A stretch of 35,001 nucleotides of DNA from Thermodesulfobacteriota bacterium (GTDB lineage Bacteria; Thermosulfidibacterota; Thermosulfidibacteria; Thermosulfidibacterales; B14-G1). The notes under the pieces are model-generated. The model had not been told where the DNA came from and ran no database searches. It saw only the letters and a list, made by a program, of their open reading frames with translations. The position numbers were made by a program, and so were the translations under genes. The stretch lies in the NCBI GenBank assembly GCA_024274915.1, contig JAJSAC010000018.1, positions 1-35,001 of the forward strand, given 5' to 3'. This document shows, one piece after another, positions 25,461 through 33,807 of this stretch (the first letter of the stretch is position 1; each line of letters starts with the position of its first letter).

Positions 25461-27779
25461 ATGGTAAGGAGATGGATACTGGTGGTGCTCTTGGCTCTTT
25501 CCCTCCCCCTTCTGGGAATGGGAAGGGTTTTTGCAGGGGAAGGTGGCTCTGCTAAGATCAAGGTGGATGTGACTCCTGGGTACCACTTCGTCGGCCACGA
25601 CGACGAGATGACCAAGGTAGGAGAATATGAGTCCTTATCCTCAGGTGCCCAAGGAGAGGTGAAGATCAACGCCGATATCGGTCTGTTCAAGGCCGACGTA
25701 CATGCCTTCTACTATGACGAAGATGAGAAGGAGTGGTCGGCTAATCTCGACTTCGGCAGGGTGTTCAGGGTCGATTACTCTTATGATAGTTTCCTCCACA
25801 GACTTCAGCACGATTATCTCTATAGGGACGAGCCCAGGTTTCCCAAGAATATTCCCCCCAATGGGGTAAACAACGGTTTGGTGGCCTTCAACCCCTTCTG
25901 GAGAACGGATGCTCCTGGTGAAACTTTTGATGGTGAACCTCGCCTTGGCGGTGCTCAGATGGTGGCGGCCGACGATTTGGATGTGGGCAGGGACTACCAG
26001 ATCTTCAGGAGCCACCAGCAGGCTCATGTGAAGGTGCAGATGCCCTTTTTCCCCTACATCGTGCCTGAGTTCAGGGTTTCCGAGGAGAACAAGAGAGGAT
26101 GGAGACAGGCTACGTTTATGTCCGGTAAGTGCACTCCCTGTCACATTGTTGGTGTGGGACGCAGGGTGAACGAACATACCCGGGATGTGACGGCAGGTTT
26201 CACTGCCAAGTACGGCATTGTTACTGCCAGCTACTTCCACACCTGGCGCCACTTTGACAATGAGGCTGAGACGCCTCGGTGGACATTTGACAATGTTTAT
26301 GCACCCCCCGAAGAAATGACTTTCTTCCCTCAGAGGCTCATGTACGATGGCGAAAGGGGTGGATACGCCGAGGTTCCCGATGTGAGGAAAGACACGGACA
26401 AGGTGAAGGTGAGAGTGGATTTGCCCTATCACACCACTGTTTATGCTTCTTATGTCAATTCGGATGTGGAGAATAACTATACTAGCAAAGACTATGGGTT
26501 TGACGCCTATGCAGGTAGGGTCACGAGTACATTGCTGGGCAATGCCCTTACTGTAACTCTTAAAGGTCGCTATTACACCATAGACAATGACGATGTGTAT
26601 GTGGATATTGGCTCCATGTCCAATGATAGCACGGTTGCTGGACCTGGTTATGGTGTGCCTTCTTCTTATTTCGATTATACCCGGAAATCCAATATGAGCA
26701 GGGACGTGACGGAGCTGGGGATCAGTTTCCGCTACAGGCTGGCCAGGCATTACACTGTACGGGCGGGCTATGAGTACACCCGGATAAACCGTGAGAATGA
26801 GAAGTGGAAGGACTATGATTCTTATCTCTACGACGACAGGTTCCTGGATGACGAAGATACCACCATCCATAAGGTTAAAGTGAGCCTTCTGGGTAGGCCC
26901 TTCAGGACTCTCCAGTTCAGACTTACCTACAAGTACGAGCATCAGAAAGACGAATTTGAGAATCACAATGGTATCTGTCTTGAACACAGAGATCTGCCAA
27001 AACCTGGAGGCATTCCTTACTATGAAATATTCAGGAACCAGTACCGTGGAAAAGATGCCTCCAACGTGCCTCAGGACACTCACGACTTGACCTTGGTGAC
27101 TACCTGGACTCCTTCTGGTCGCTATTCTGCCACTTTAAACCTGAAGTACAAGTATCAGGACAACGATGACTCCGACTGGGAGGGCCAGGTCTATATGGCA
27201 GGCATCAACTTCTGGGCTTCTCCTTTGAATAATCTGGTTTTCAACCTGGGGGCAAGCTACGAATACGACACCTATGAAACCCGCTTCGACCTGAACCTGT
27301 TCGGTGGGTGAGGCGGCCACAGCTTCGTGAGCCAGGTTGGCTCACTTTGTGACAAGGTGGACTACGATGTTAAGAACTTCGTGGCATATCTGAGCGCGGA
27401 CTTCACTCCTATCAAGAATCTCAGGGTTTACGGCGACCTCACCTACACTTGGTCCAAGGCCGATGCCGATAACCCTCACTTTGGGAATCCTTTTGGTGTG
27501 ATAGACATTGATGGTCATGAGGGACCAAGTTACAAGCCCGGTTATGATCCCTGGTTCATTATCACCTATACTGGTGACATGGACGACATGTCCGACTGGT
27601 ACGATTTGAAGATGGAGCGGGTGGATGCCTCTTTGGGATTCGGCTGGAACTTCTGGAAGAATTTCACCGTCACCACCAGGTTCACTTACCGCTGGTATGA
27701 CGATGAAGAGGAGTACCTCTATGAGGATACCGATGGTGAGGCTTACATCATGAACGTGGGTCTCGTGTGGAAGTTCTGA
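25461..27779 (+). CDS. MtrB/PioB-family outer-membrane porin with one in-frame TGA (putative selenoprotein)
   Basis: 772 residues if the TGA at 27309-27311 (codon 617) is read through. The signal peptide ends near VFA-GEG (residue 25). The rest is alternating beta-strands with long acidic loops, ending NVGLVWKF; the final Phe is the outer-membrane beta-barrel signal. Barrels of this type sheath a decaheme cytochrome, here encoded just upstream. The frame is the same on both sides of the TGA, the barrel pattern continues, and no ribosome-binding site precedes the first start after it (GTG 27327). A SECIS-like hairpin follows. Codon 617 falls in a predicted extracellular loop with Cys630. A CXXCH motif (Cys224-His228) also occurs. 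Alternatives are a nonsense mutation or a sequencing error. Confidence 0.85.
27318..27351 (+). promoter_or_regulatory. Candidate bacterial SECIS element inside the porin gene
   Basis: GTGAGCC (27327-27333) and GGCTCAC (27339-27345) form a perfect 7-bp stem closed by loop AGGTT (27334-27338). CACA (27318-27321) and TGTG (27348-27351) can add a lower stem across a small internal loop. The loop begins 22 nt after the in-frame TGA at 27309-27311. Bacterial SECIS elements are known to sit just downstream of the Sec UGA, with a G-containing apical loop; E. coli fdhF has loop AGGUCU 17 nt from its UGA. The bulged U of the E. coli stem is absent. The element is coding throughout. Confidence 0.6.
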
Positions 27780-27808
27780 ACCCTCGCCTTACTCTCCCCT
27801 TTTGACAA

Positions 27809-27840
27809 GAGCCGGAGGCCAAGGCCTCCGGCTCCTTTTT
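27809..27840 (+). terminator. Strong intrinsic terminator of the cytochrome/porin operon
   Basis: A perfect 12-bp G/C-rich stem (27809-27820 with 27823-27834), loop AA, is followed by CTTTTT. It lies 29 nt after the porin stop, which supports the view that the TGA-split frame is a single gene at the end of this unit. The sequence TTTTGACAAG occurs directly before and directly after the hairpin (27800-27809 and 27837-27846). Confidence 0.93.
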
Positions 27841-27868
27841 GACAAGGATCCCTTCTCTCGGTTATTTT
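27839..27868 (+). promoter_or_regulatory. Candidate promoter for the dehydrogenase-like/glnE unit
   Basis: TTGACA (27839-27844), overlapping the T tract of the terminator, is followed after 18 nt by TATTTT (27863-27868), a 4-of-6 match to the -10 consensus. It is about 26 nt before the start of the dehydrogenase-like gene. A second TTGACA sits at 27802 before the terminator. Confidence 0.45.
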
Positions 27869-27894
27869 CTTTAAAAGGCGGAAGGGGGAGATGG

Positions 27895-28944
27895 ATGAAG
27901 GTTTCCATAATAGAGGCTGGTGGAAATGTGGCCAAGAGCCTGGTGTCCATGGTCTTGGCCCAAAGGCTCGTAGCCTCGGGAGATGTCCTTCAATTAGTAG
28001 AAGAGAGGGAGCCCAGGAGCTTCCACGTCCTTGAGGCCTTGAGGTCTGATCTGCTGGATTCGGTTGGTGTGGGAGCGGATCATTTGGAGTTGGTATTCGG
28101 TCCCGAGGGGGTGGACGGTGACGTTGTGGTCATCACTTTGGGGATAGCTTATGAGCCGGGCTTGGAGGGGGATGACAAAAGAGCTACCTGTAAGTTCAAT
28201 CTGGATTTGGTGTTGAGGTATGCCCGTTCCATCAAGGCCCGGGGAAGGGAGCCCCTGTTTATTGTGGCTTCTGGACCCATGGAAGCCACGGTGGAGTTGC
28301 TCACCCGCTATTTTCCCAGGAAGAAAGTGGTGGGTATCGGTTCTCTGCTGGATTCTTTGCGTTTTAGGAAGGAGATTGCCCTGGCTTTGGGTATTCCCAG
28401 GTCCCACGTCCAGGCCGTGGTGGTGGGGGAGCATGGGCCATGCATGGTACCTCTCTGGAGTTCTGTGGGGATTCTGGGAATGTCTAAGGAAGATACTCGA
28501 GAGACCATCAACAGGCTTAGAAAGGGCTGGAACTACGCCTGCAGTTGCTTGGTGGACGCTTGGGGGGATGTTATGGAATTGATGAGGAAAGGGGGCCTTG
28601 CTGAGATATCTAAGGTTTTTAATGAACTGCCCCTCTGTGTGAAACTTTTTGTTCGTCCCTGGTTTTCTAGCCAGATGGGGGTGGATTCATTTTTCGGTCC
28701 GGCTGGAGCCGTTTTCAGGCTTCTGGCTGCTCTCCTCAGAGGAGAGCCCTTCTTCGGTCCTCTCCAGACGAAACTGGAGGGAGAGTTTTATGGGATAGAC
28801 ACCGTTTTTGGTACTCCTTTGGTCTTGACTATAAATGGGGTCCTGAAAACGGTGGAGATTCCCATGTGGGACGAGGAGAGGGTTGTTATGGAAGTGGCTT
28901 CCGAAGGGATAAAAAAGAGATTGAGGGAGTTACTTCCAGAGTGA
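27895..28944 (+). CDS. Lactate/malate dehydrogenase-like protein with divergent cofactor site
   Basis: 349 residues. The second half matches the L-lactate/malate dehydrogenase fold: GSLLDSLRFRKEIAL (Asp and substrate-binding Arg, family D..R.R) and VVGEHGPCMVPLWSS (catalytic His in GEHG). The first half is eroded: the Rossmann glycine motif reads IIEAGGNVAKS where family members have GAGNVG-like patterns, the TNP.D motif reads SGPMEA, and the Arg of the mobile loop is displaced (GDDKRATCKFN). It may bind a different cofactor or have lost dehydrogenase activity. ATG 27895 has GGGGGAG upstream. The stop overlaps the GTG of glnE (GTGA). Confidence 0.7.
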   Translation: MKVSIIEAGGNVAKSLVSMVLAQRLVASGDVLQLVEEREPRSFHVLEALRSDLLDSVGVGADHLELVFGPEGVDGDVVVITLGIAYEPGLEGDDKRATCKFNLDLVLRYARSIKARGREPLFIVASGPMEATVELLTRYFPRKKVVGIGSLLDSLRFRKEIALALGIPRSHVQAVVVGEHGPCMVPLWSSVGILGMSKEDTRETINRLRKGWNYACSCLVDAWGDVMELMRKGGLAEISKVFNELPLCVKLFVRPWFSSQMGVDSFFGPAGAVFRLLAALLRGEPFFGPLQTKLEGEFYGIDTVFGTPLVLTINGVLKTVEIPMWDEERVVMEVASEGIKKRLRELLPE

Positions 28945-31742
28945 GGTTGAAGCTTTCCTCCTTTTTCCAGGCGGAGAAAGAGAGGTGTGAGAAAGAGCTT
29001 AAGAGCCTTTCTCCCTCGGCTCACACCTTCCTGTTGGAGAAGGGTGTTCTAGAGGATTTTCTCTTGGTAGTGACCCTGAGTCCATGTTTAAAGCGCCGGT
29101 TTTGGGGTCATCCTTCCTGGATCCAGGAAATATTCTCCCCCGGGGGACTCTCCCCCCGGAGATGGGAGGACCACTGGAAGGCCCTTCAAGAGATCCTGGA
29201 GGGTGCAGATGTTCTGGAGGCCCTTCGTGTCTATAAGCAGAGGGAGCATCTCAGGATAGGGATGAGGGACCTCCTCTCTTTAGGTGATCTCCCTTCCATG
29301 TTGGAGGAGCTGAGTCGACTGGCCGATGCGGTGATTGAGGCCACTTTCAGGTGGGTAGAAAAGGGGCTGCAAGAGGCATATGGCGTGCCCACGGATTCTT
29401 TGGGTAACAGGGTTCCGTTCTCGGTGATAGGGTTGGGTAAGCTGGGTGGGTTGGAGCTGAACTTCGATTCTGATGTGGATCTCATTTATGTGTATGGCAC
29501 GGAGAAGGGGAAGACTACGGGACCTAGGGTTGTAGAGAACCACCATTACTTTGTTCGCTTGTGCGAGTCCCTCACCACGGCCCTTTCGGCCATCACTCCC
29601 CAGGGTCAGATGTATAAAGTGGACCTTCGCTTGAGGCCTGAGGGTAACCGGGGCGATATAGTGCTGCCCCTTAGAAGTTACGAGATCTATTATGAGTCCT
29701 GGGGAGAGACCTGGGAGAGGGCGGCCCTCATAAAGGCCAGACCTGTGGCGGGAGATGGGGGCCTAGGCCGGGCATTTCTGGAGACCATCAGGCCTTTTGT
29801 TTATAGAAAGTACCTGGACTTTAAATCCCTGGAAGAGATCCGGGAGCTGAAGCTGAAGATCGATGCCCAAGCCAGGGGGAAGGCCAGGGGGTACGATGTG
29901 AAGCTGGGCTACGGTGGAATCAGGGAGATAGAGTTTGTCACCCAGGCCATTCAGCTCATTTACGGTGGCAGGGAATCCTGGATCAGGGAACCCAACACCC
30001 TCAGGGCCCTTCACAGGATTTTGGGGAAGGGGCTGCTTTCCCAGGTGGATTACCATGCCCTGACTGAGGCCTATCTGTTTTTGAGGAAGCTGGAGAATAG
30101 GCTCCAAATGGTGGAGTGTCTCCAAACCCATACCATCCCTGCCAAAGTCCTGGAGAGGGAGCGGTTGGCTCACATGATGGGGTATGGAGGTGATGATCCC
30201 TGGTCCAGGCTGGCGGCGGACTTGGAGAGGCGTAGGGTCAAGGTTCGTTCCGTTTTTGAGAGGTTCTTCTCGCCGGTTAAAGAAGAAGAAGAGCTGGTTT
30301 ATCTGGAGGATGAAGAACTGGAGAGGGTACTCGTTGCCCATGGATTTCGGGATCTGTCTAGGGCTATGAGGAACATAAAGACCTTGGCAGAGGGCAAGGC
30401 CTTTGAACATCCCTCTCCTGAGACCAAAGGGCTCTTTTCCCGCCTTTTCCCTCTCCTTTTGGAGGCTGTATCTAAGACCGTGAGCCCCGATTGGGCCCTG
30501 GATCATTTGGAGGCTTTGGCTTCTGTCCAGAGTGAAGGTAGGAGGACCTTTTATGCTTTTCTTTTGGAAAACAGGGGTGTTCTGGACCTGTTGTTGAGGA
30601 TCTTTGGGAGTAGCGCTTACCTGGCCCATCACCTCATCGCCCATCCTGAACTTATGGATTATCTGGCCGATCCGGCTTTCCTTTATAGTCTCAGTTCCTT
30701 GGAGGAGATGGAGGAGGAACTGGAGAAGGAGGTGGAGAGCAAGGGGATCCATTCCTTTGGGGGCAAGCTGGATGAACTGAGGAAATGGAAGCACAGGGAG
30801 ATTCTTAGGATCGGCATGGGAGACCTCTTCGCCGGGTTTTCAATCCAGAAAATCACCCATATGTGGACCAAGGTTGCCGATGTGGTGGTGAGGCGGTTGT
30901 GGGTCTGGTCTGGGATGGGGGAGTTTCCCCTTTGCCTGTTGGCCTTGGGAAAGTGGGGAGGGAGGGAACTCACCTACCACTCGGACCTGGATATGATCTT
31001 CCTTTCCCTGGGCGGAGGGGAGTCTTTTAATACATCGGTGGTTAACCTTGTTAGGGCCCTCTCCTCGGTGACGGGAGAAGGGACCCTGTTCAAGGTGGAT
31101 TTACGCTTGAGGCCCCATGGGAGTCACGGAGAGATGATCCATCCCTTAAAGGATTTTCTGAGGTATATGGAGAAGAGTGCCCAGTTATGGGAGAGGCAAG
31201 CCATGGTGAAGGTCCGACCCATAGTGGGTGAGCCCTCATTATTGAAGGAAGCCGTTGATGCAATCCAGGAGAGGGTTTATCAGCGCCCCCTTCCGCCAGA
31301 TATGGCTTTAAAGGTTTGGGATATGAGGCTCAGAATGGAGAGGGAGTTGGCTTCTGGAGACCTTTACCACATTAAATACAGTCCGGGGGGCTTGGTGGAT
31401 TTGGAGTTTCTCGTTCAGTACTGGCAGCTCCTGTGGGGTAGGGATCATCCTCAGGTGCGGAGGACCTCCACCCTGGGAGCCTTGGCCAGGATGCTTCTGC
31501 TGGGACTCATTGATAGGGATGTATATAAGGGGGTGAGGGAAGGGTATCTCTTCCTCAGGAGGGTGGAGAACCGCCTGAGGGTCATGTATGACGTGCCCTC
31601 TTCCACCATTCCCAGGGCCAAGAAAGAGAGGGATCTCCTGGCCCGGTCATTGGGTTTCTCCAAGGGAGAGGAGTTGATAGAGGTTTACAAGGATGTGACC
31701 AGGGGGAATCGCCGGCTGTTGAAGGGGGTTTTGGTTGGATAA
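28941..31742 (+). CDS. glnE: Bifunctional glutamine synthetase adenylyltransferase/adenylyl-removing enzyme
   Basis: 933 residues, close to the E. coli length. GlnE adds and removes AMP on glutamine synthetase in response to PII. Two nucleotidyltransferase domains are visible: LGKLGGLELNFDSDVDLIYVY in the N-terminal half (deadenylylation) and LALGKWGGRELTYHSDLDMIFL in the C-terminal half (adenylylation). Each is followed by a VDLRLRP block (YKVDLRLRPEGNRGD and FKVDLRLRPHGSHGE). The frame runs further upstream to 28866, but GTG 28941, overlapping the previous stop as GTGA, is the sensible start. PII and glutamine synthetase genes are not in the window. Confidence 0.95.
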   Translation: MRLKLSSFFQAEKERCEKELKSLSPSAHTFLLEKGVLEDFLLVVTLSPCLKRRFWGHPSWIQEIFSPGGLSPRRWEDHWKALQEILEGADVLEALRVYKQREHLRIGMRDLLSLGDLPSMLEELSRLADAVIEATFRWVEKGLQEAYGVPTDSLGNRVPFSVIGLGKLGGLELNFDSDVDLIYVYGTEKGKTTGPRVVENHHYFVRLCESLTTALSAITPQGQMYKVDLRLRPEGNRGDIVLPLRSYEIYYESWGETWERAALIKARPVAGDGGLGRAFLETIRPFVYRKYLDFKSLEEIRELKLKIDAQARGKARGYDVKLGYGGIREIEFVTQAIQLIYGGRESWIREPNTLRALHRILGKGLLSQVDYHALTEAYLFLRKLENRLQMVECLQTHTIPAKVLERERLAHMMGYGGDDPWSRLAADLERRRVKVRSVFERFFSPVKEEEELVYLEDEELERVLVAHGFRDLSRAMRNIKTLAEGKAFEHPSPETKGLFSRLFPLLLEAVSKTVSPDWALDHLEALASVQSEGRRTFYAFLLENRGVLDLLLRIFGSSAYLAHHLIAHPELMDYLADPAFLYSLSSLEEMEEELEKEVESKGIHSFGGKLDELRKWKHREILRIGMGDLFAGFSIQKITHMWTKVADVVVRRLWVWSGMGEFPLCLLALGKWGGRELTYHSDLDMIFLSLGGGESFNTSVVNLVRALSSVTGEGTLFKVDLRLRPHGSHGEMIHPLKDFLRYMEKSAQLWERQAMVKVRPIVGEPSLLKEAVDAIQERVYQRPLPPDMALKVWDMRLRMERELASGDLYHIKYSPGGLVDLEFLVQYWQLLWGRDHPQVRRTSTLGALARMLLLGLIDRDVYKGVREGYLFLRRVENRLRVMYDVPSSTIPRAKKERDLLARSLGFSKGEELIEVYKDVTRGNRRLLKGVLVG

Positions 31743-32741
31743 AGGTTGCTATCTTTTCACCTTGCCCTCTGGGAAGACCACTGGGCCATCCGCCCCTACC
31801 CTCCAGTTGGCCGGTACTTTGAAGAGCCGGGGAGAATGGGTTGTGTTGCTATGCCTGGAGGGGAGACTCGGCCGGGAGGCCCAGAAGATGGGCCTGGAAG
31901 TCTATTCCCTTTCTCCCCTTTCCTTGGCCAAATGGGGTGGTAAAGCCAGGGCCATCTTCACCTCCAGGTCCCTGGACCACTTCTGGGCCCTTCTCCTGTG
32001 GGGTTGGAGGAAGCCTGTTTTTCGGTTGTGGTTTAAGTCTAACCCTCCGGCCCGCCGTTCCTGGGAGATTTTTTTGTCCCATTTACCAGGAAGTTTCTGG
32101 CCCCCTTCCCCTTCGGTGTGGGGTGGGAGAGGAGATGGGGATGGCTGCCTGGTGGGGTGGATGTGGGGTCTTTCAGACCTGGAGAAAAGGCCGGAGGAGG
32201 TATGAAGGTGGCGATGGTGGCTCGGATGAAGCCTGGTCGGGGCCACGAGAGGCTTCTGAAGGCCCTGGCAGGCCTTGATGCTCCCGTCGAGGTCACCTTT
32301 CTGGGGGGAGGGGAGACCCTGGAGAAGATGGAGGCCATGGCTAAGGGGTTGGGGGTGGAGGACAGGTGTCATTTTATCGAAGAAAAGGTGGAAGATTACC
32401 CCTCTTTTTTGAGGAAATTTCACCTTTTGGTCTATCTTTCCTTGGGTTCCGAGTCCACGGCCAGGACGGTTCTCGAGGCCATGGCCTCTGGGTTAGTGGT
32501 GCTTTCAGTGGCCCAGGGCGGGGTCCCCTGTTACTTGAGTAAGTGGAACCCCCCCATTGGGAGGGGGGAGTTGGAGAGGGAGCTCTTCCGTTATGGGTGG
32601 TCTCCCAGGTCCAGGCGTGTGGTGGGTATTTTAAACGCCAGGGGGGCGGAGAGATTCTCTTTGGATGCCTATGTGGAGAGGTTCATGAGGGTGGTGGAGG
32701 ATGCTGCGGATTCTTCAGATCATATCCCGGAAGCACTGTGA
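31739..32741 (+). pseudogene. Glycosyltransferase (GT4-like) disrupted by frameshifts
   Basis: Pieces of one GT4-type enzyme lie in successive frames. A first-strand-like KVAIFSPCPLGRPLGHP (31742-31790) lacks a standard start codon. The N-terminal body (LQLAGTLKSRGEWVVLLCLEG to NPPARRSWEIF) is in another frame. The donor-binding half, beginning FVPFTRKFLAPFPFG and including GGVDVGSFRP, VARMKPGRGHERLLKAL and LSLGSESTARTVLEAMASG, is in a third. The second junction lies at a T7 run (32069-32075), where one extra T would restore the frame. The C-terminal half could be made alone from ATG 32202 (GGAGGAGG upstream). It overlaps the next glycosyltransferase gene. Sequencing error, phase variation and decay are all possible. 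Confidence 0.75.
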
Positions 32742-33807
32742 TACCGGCGGGGGACTTCAGGCGCTAGAGCTTGCTAGATGGCTTCGAAGGTTGGGGCACC
32801 ACGTTTACTTTTGTGCTAGGCCAGGTGGTAGCGCCCAAGAACGGTGTGAAGAGATGGATCTCCCCTTTTTTCCCCTCCCAATGAGGGGGGACATGGACTT
32901 GAAATCGGTGGTGGGGTTGAGGGCTTTTTTGAAGAGGGAGGGGATACAGGTGGTCCACGCCCATAAGGGTAAGGCCCACGGCCTGGCATTGATGGCCATC
33001 TTGGGATTGAACTCCAGGCCTGCACTGGTGGCTAACAGGGGGGTCACATTCCCCCTCTCCTTCTGGAATAAGTGGAAGTACATCCTGCCCCAGACCAGGG
33101 GAGTGGTGGCCGTTTCTGAGAGTGTCAAGGGGGTTCTGGAGTCGTCAGGGGTGCCATCCAGGAAGATCCGGGTCATCTATGGTGGGGTAGACCTGGATCG
33201 CTTTGTCCCTATGGACAGGGGAGAGGCCTGTAAGCGCCTGGGATTGGACCCCTCCTTGGATTACGTGGCCATGGTGGCCCATTTCCGACCTTGGAAAGGG
33301 CATGGCGTTTTGGCCGAGGCCGTGGCTAGGCTGATAGGGGACTACCCTAACCTCCGGGTGCTTCTGGCAGGTAAGACCCAGGGCAGCACTTACAAGGCCT
33401 TTAAGGTCAGGTTGGATAGTATGGAACTGGGGAGGTTCTTCCTGTTCCTGGGTTATCGCCGGGATGTGGAGCTGGTGATAAACGCCTCCCACTTCTTGGT
33501 GGGGCCTTCCCTGGAGGGAGAGGGATTGCCGGGGGTTTTCAGAGAGGCCATGGCATGTGCCAGACCAGTGGTGGCTTCTCAGGTAGCCGGGGCCTCCGAG
33601 GTGGTTGTCCAAGGGGAGACGGGGCTTCTGGTTCCCACGGGGGATGCTTCGGGCCTTGCCCAGGCCATGGCCCGGCTTTTGGGGAATGATGACTTGAGGA
33701 GGGTGATGGGAGAAAAAGGCAGGAGACTGGTGGAAGATAGATTCTCCCATCAGGCAAAGGCCAAAGCCATGGAGGAGTATTATTTGGAAATTTTGGAGGG
33801 GCAGTGA
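32701..33807 (+). CDS. Glycosyltransferase family 4 protein
   Basis: 368 residues. The N-terminal Rossmann half has GGGLQALELARWLRRLGHHVYFCARPG and VVHAHKGKAHGLA. The C-terminal half has GVDLDRFVP, VAHFRPWKGHGVLAEA, LLAGKTQG and GPSLEGEGLPGVFREAMACARPVVAS, which contains the E-x7-E-like donor-binding motif. It probably adds a sugar to an LPS core or similar surface glycan at the cytoplasmic face of the inner membrane; donor and acceptor are unknown. ATG 32701 lies within the end of the frameshifted glycosyltransferase gene, and the stop overlaps the next gene as GTGA. Confidence 0.9.
   Translation: MLRILQIISRKHCDTGGGLQALELARWLRRLGHHVYFCARPGGSAQERCEEMDLPFFPLPMRGDMDLKSVVGLRAFLKREGIQVVHAHKGKAHGLALMAILGLNSRPALVANRGVTFPLSFWNKWKYILPQTRGVVAVSESVKGVLESSGVPSRKIRVIYGGVDLDRFVPMDRGEACKRLGLDPSLDYVAMVAHFRPWKGHGVLAEAVARLIGDYPNLRVLLAGKTQGSTYKAFKVRLDSMELGRFFLFLGYRRDVELVINASHFLVGPSLEGEGLPGVFREAMACARPVVASQVAGASEVVVQGETGLLVPTGDASGLAQAMARLLGNDDLRRVMGEKGRRLVEDRFSHQAKAKAMEEYYLEILEGQ

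Noticed and set aside
25641-27083. 480-codon open frame antisense to the porin gene
   Set aside because: It lies entirely opposite a well-supported coding frame, shows no recognisable domain, and is explained by the codon bias of the sense strand.
27327-27779. Separate 150-residue gene downstream of the TGA
   Set aside because: It is in the same frame as the porin, lacks a ribosome-binding site, starts inside a stable hairpin, has no signal peptide, and consists only of the last barrel strands.
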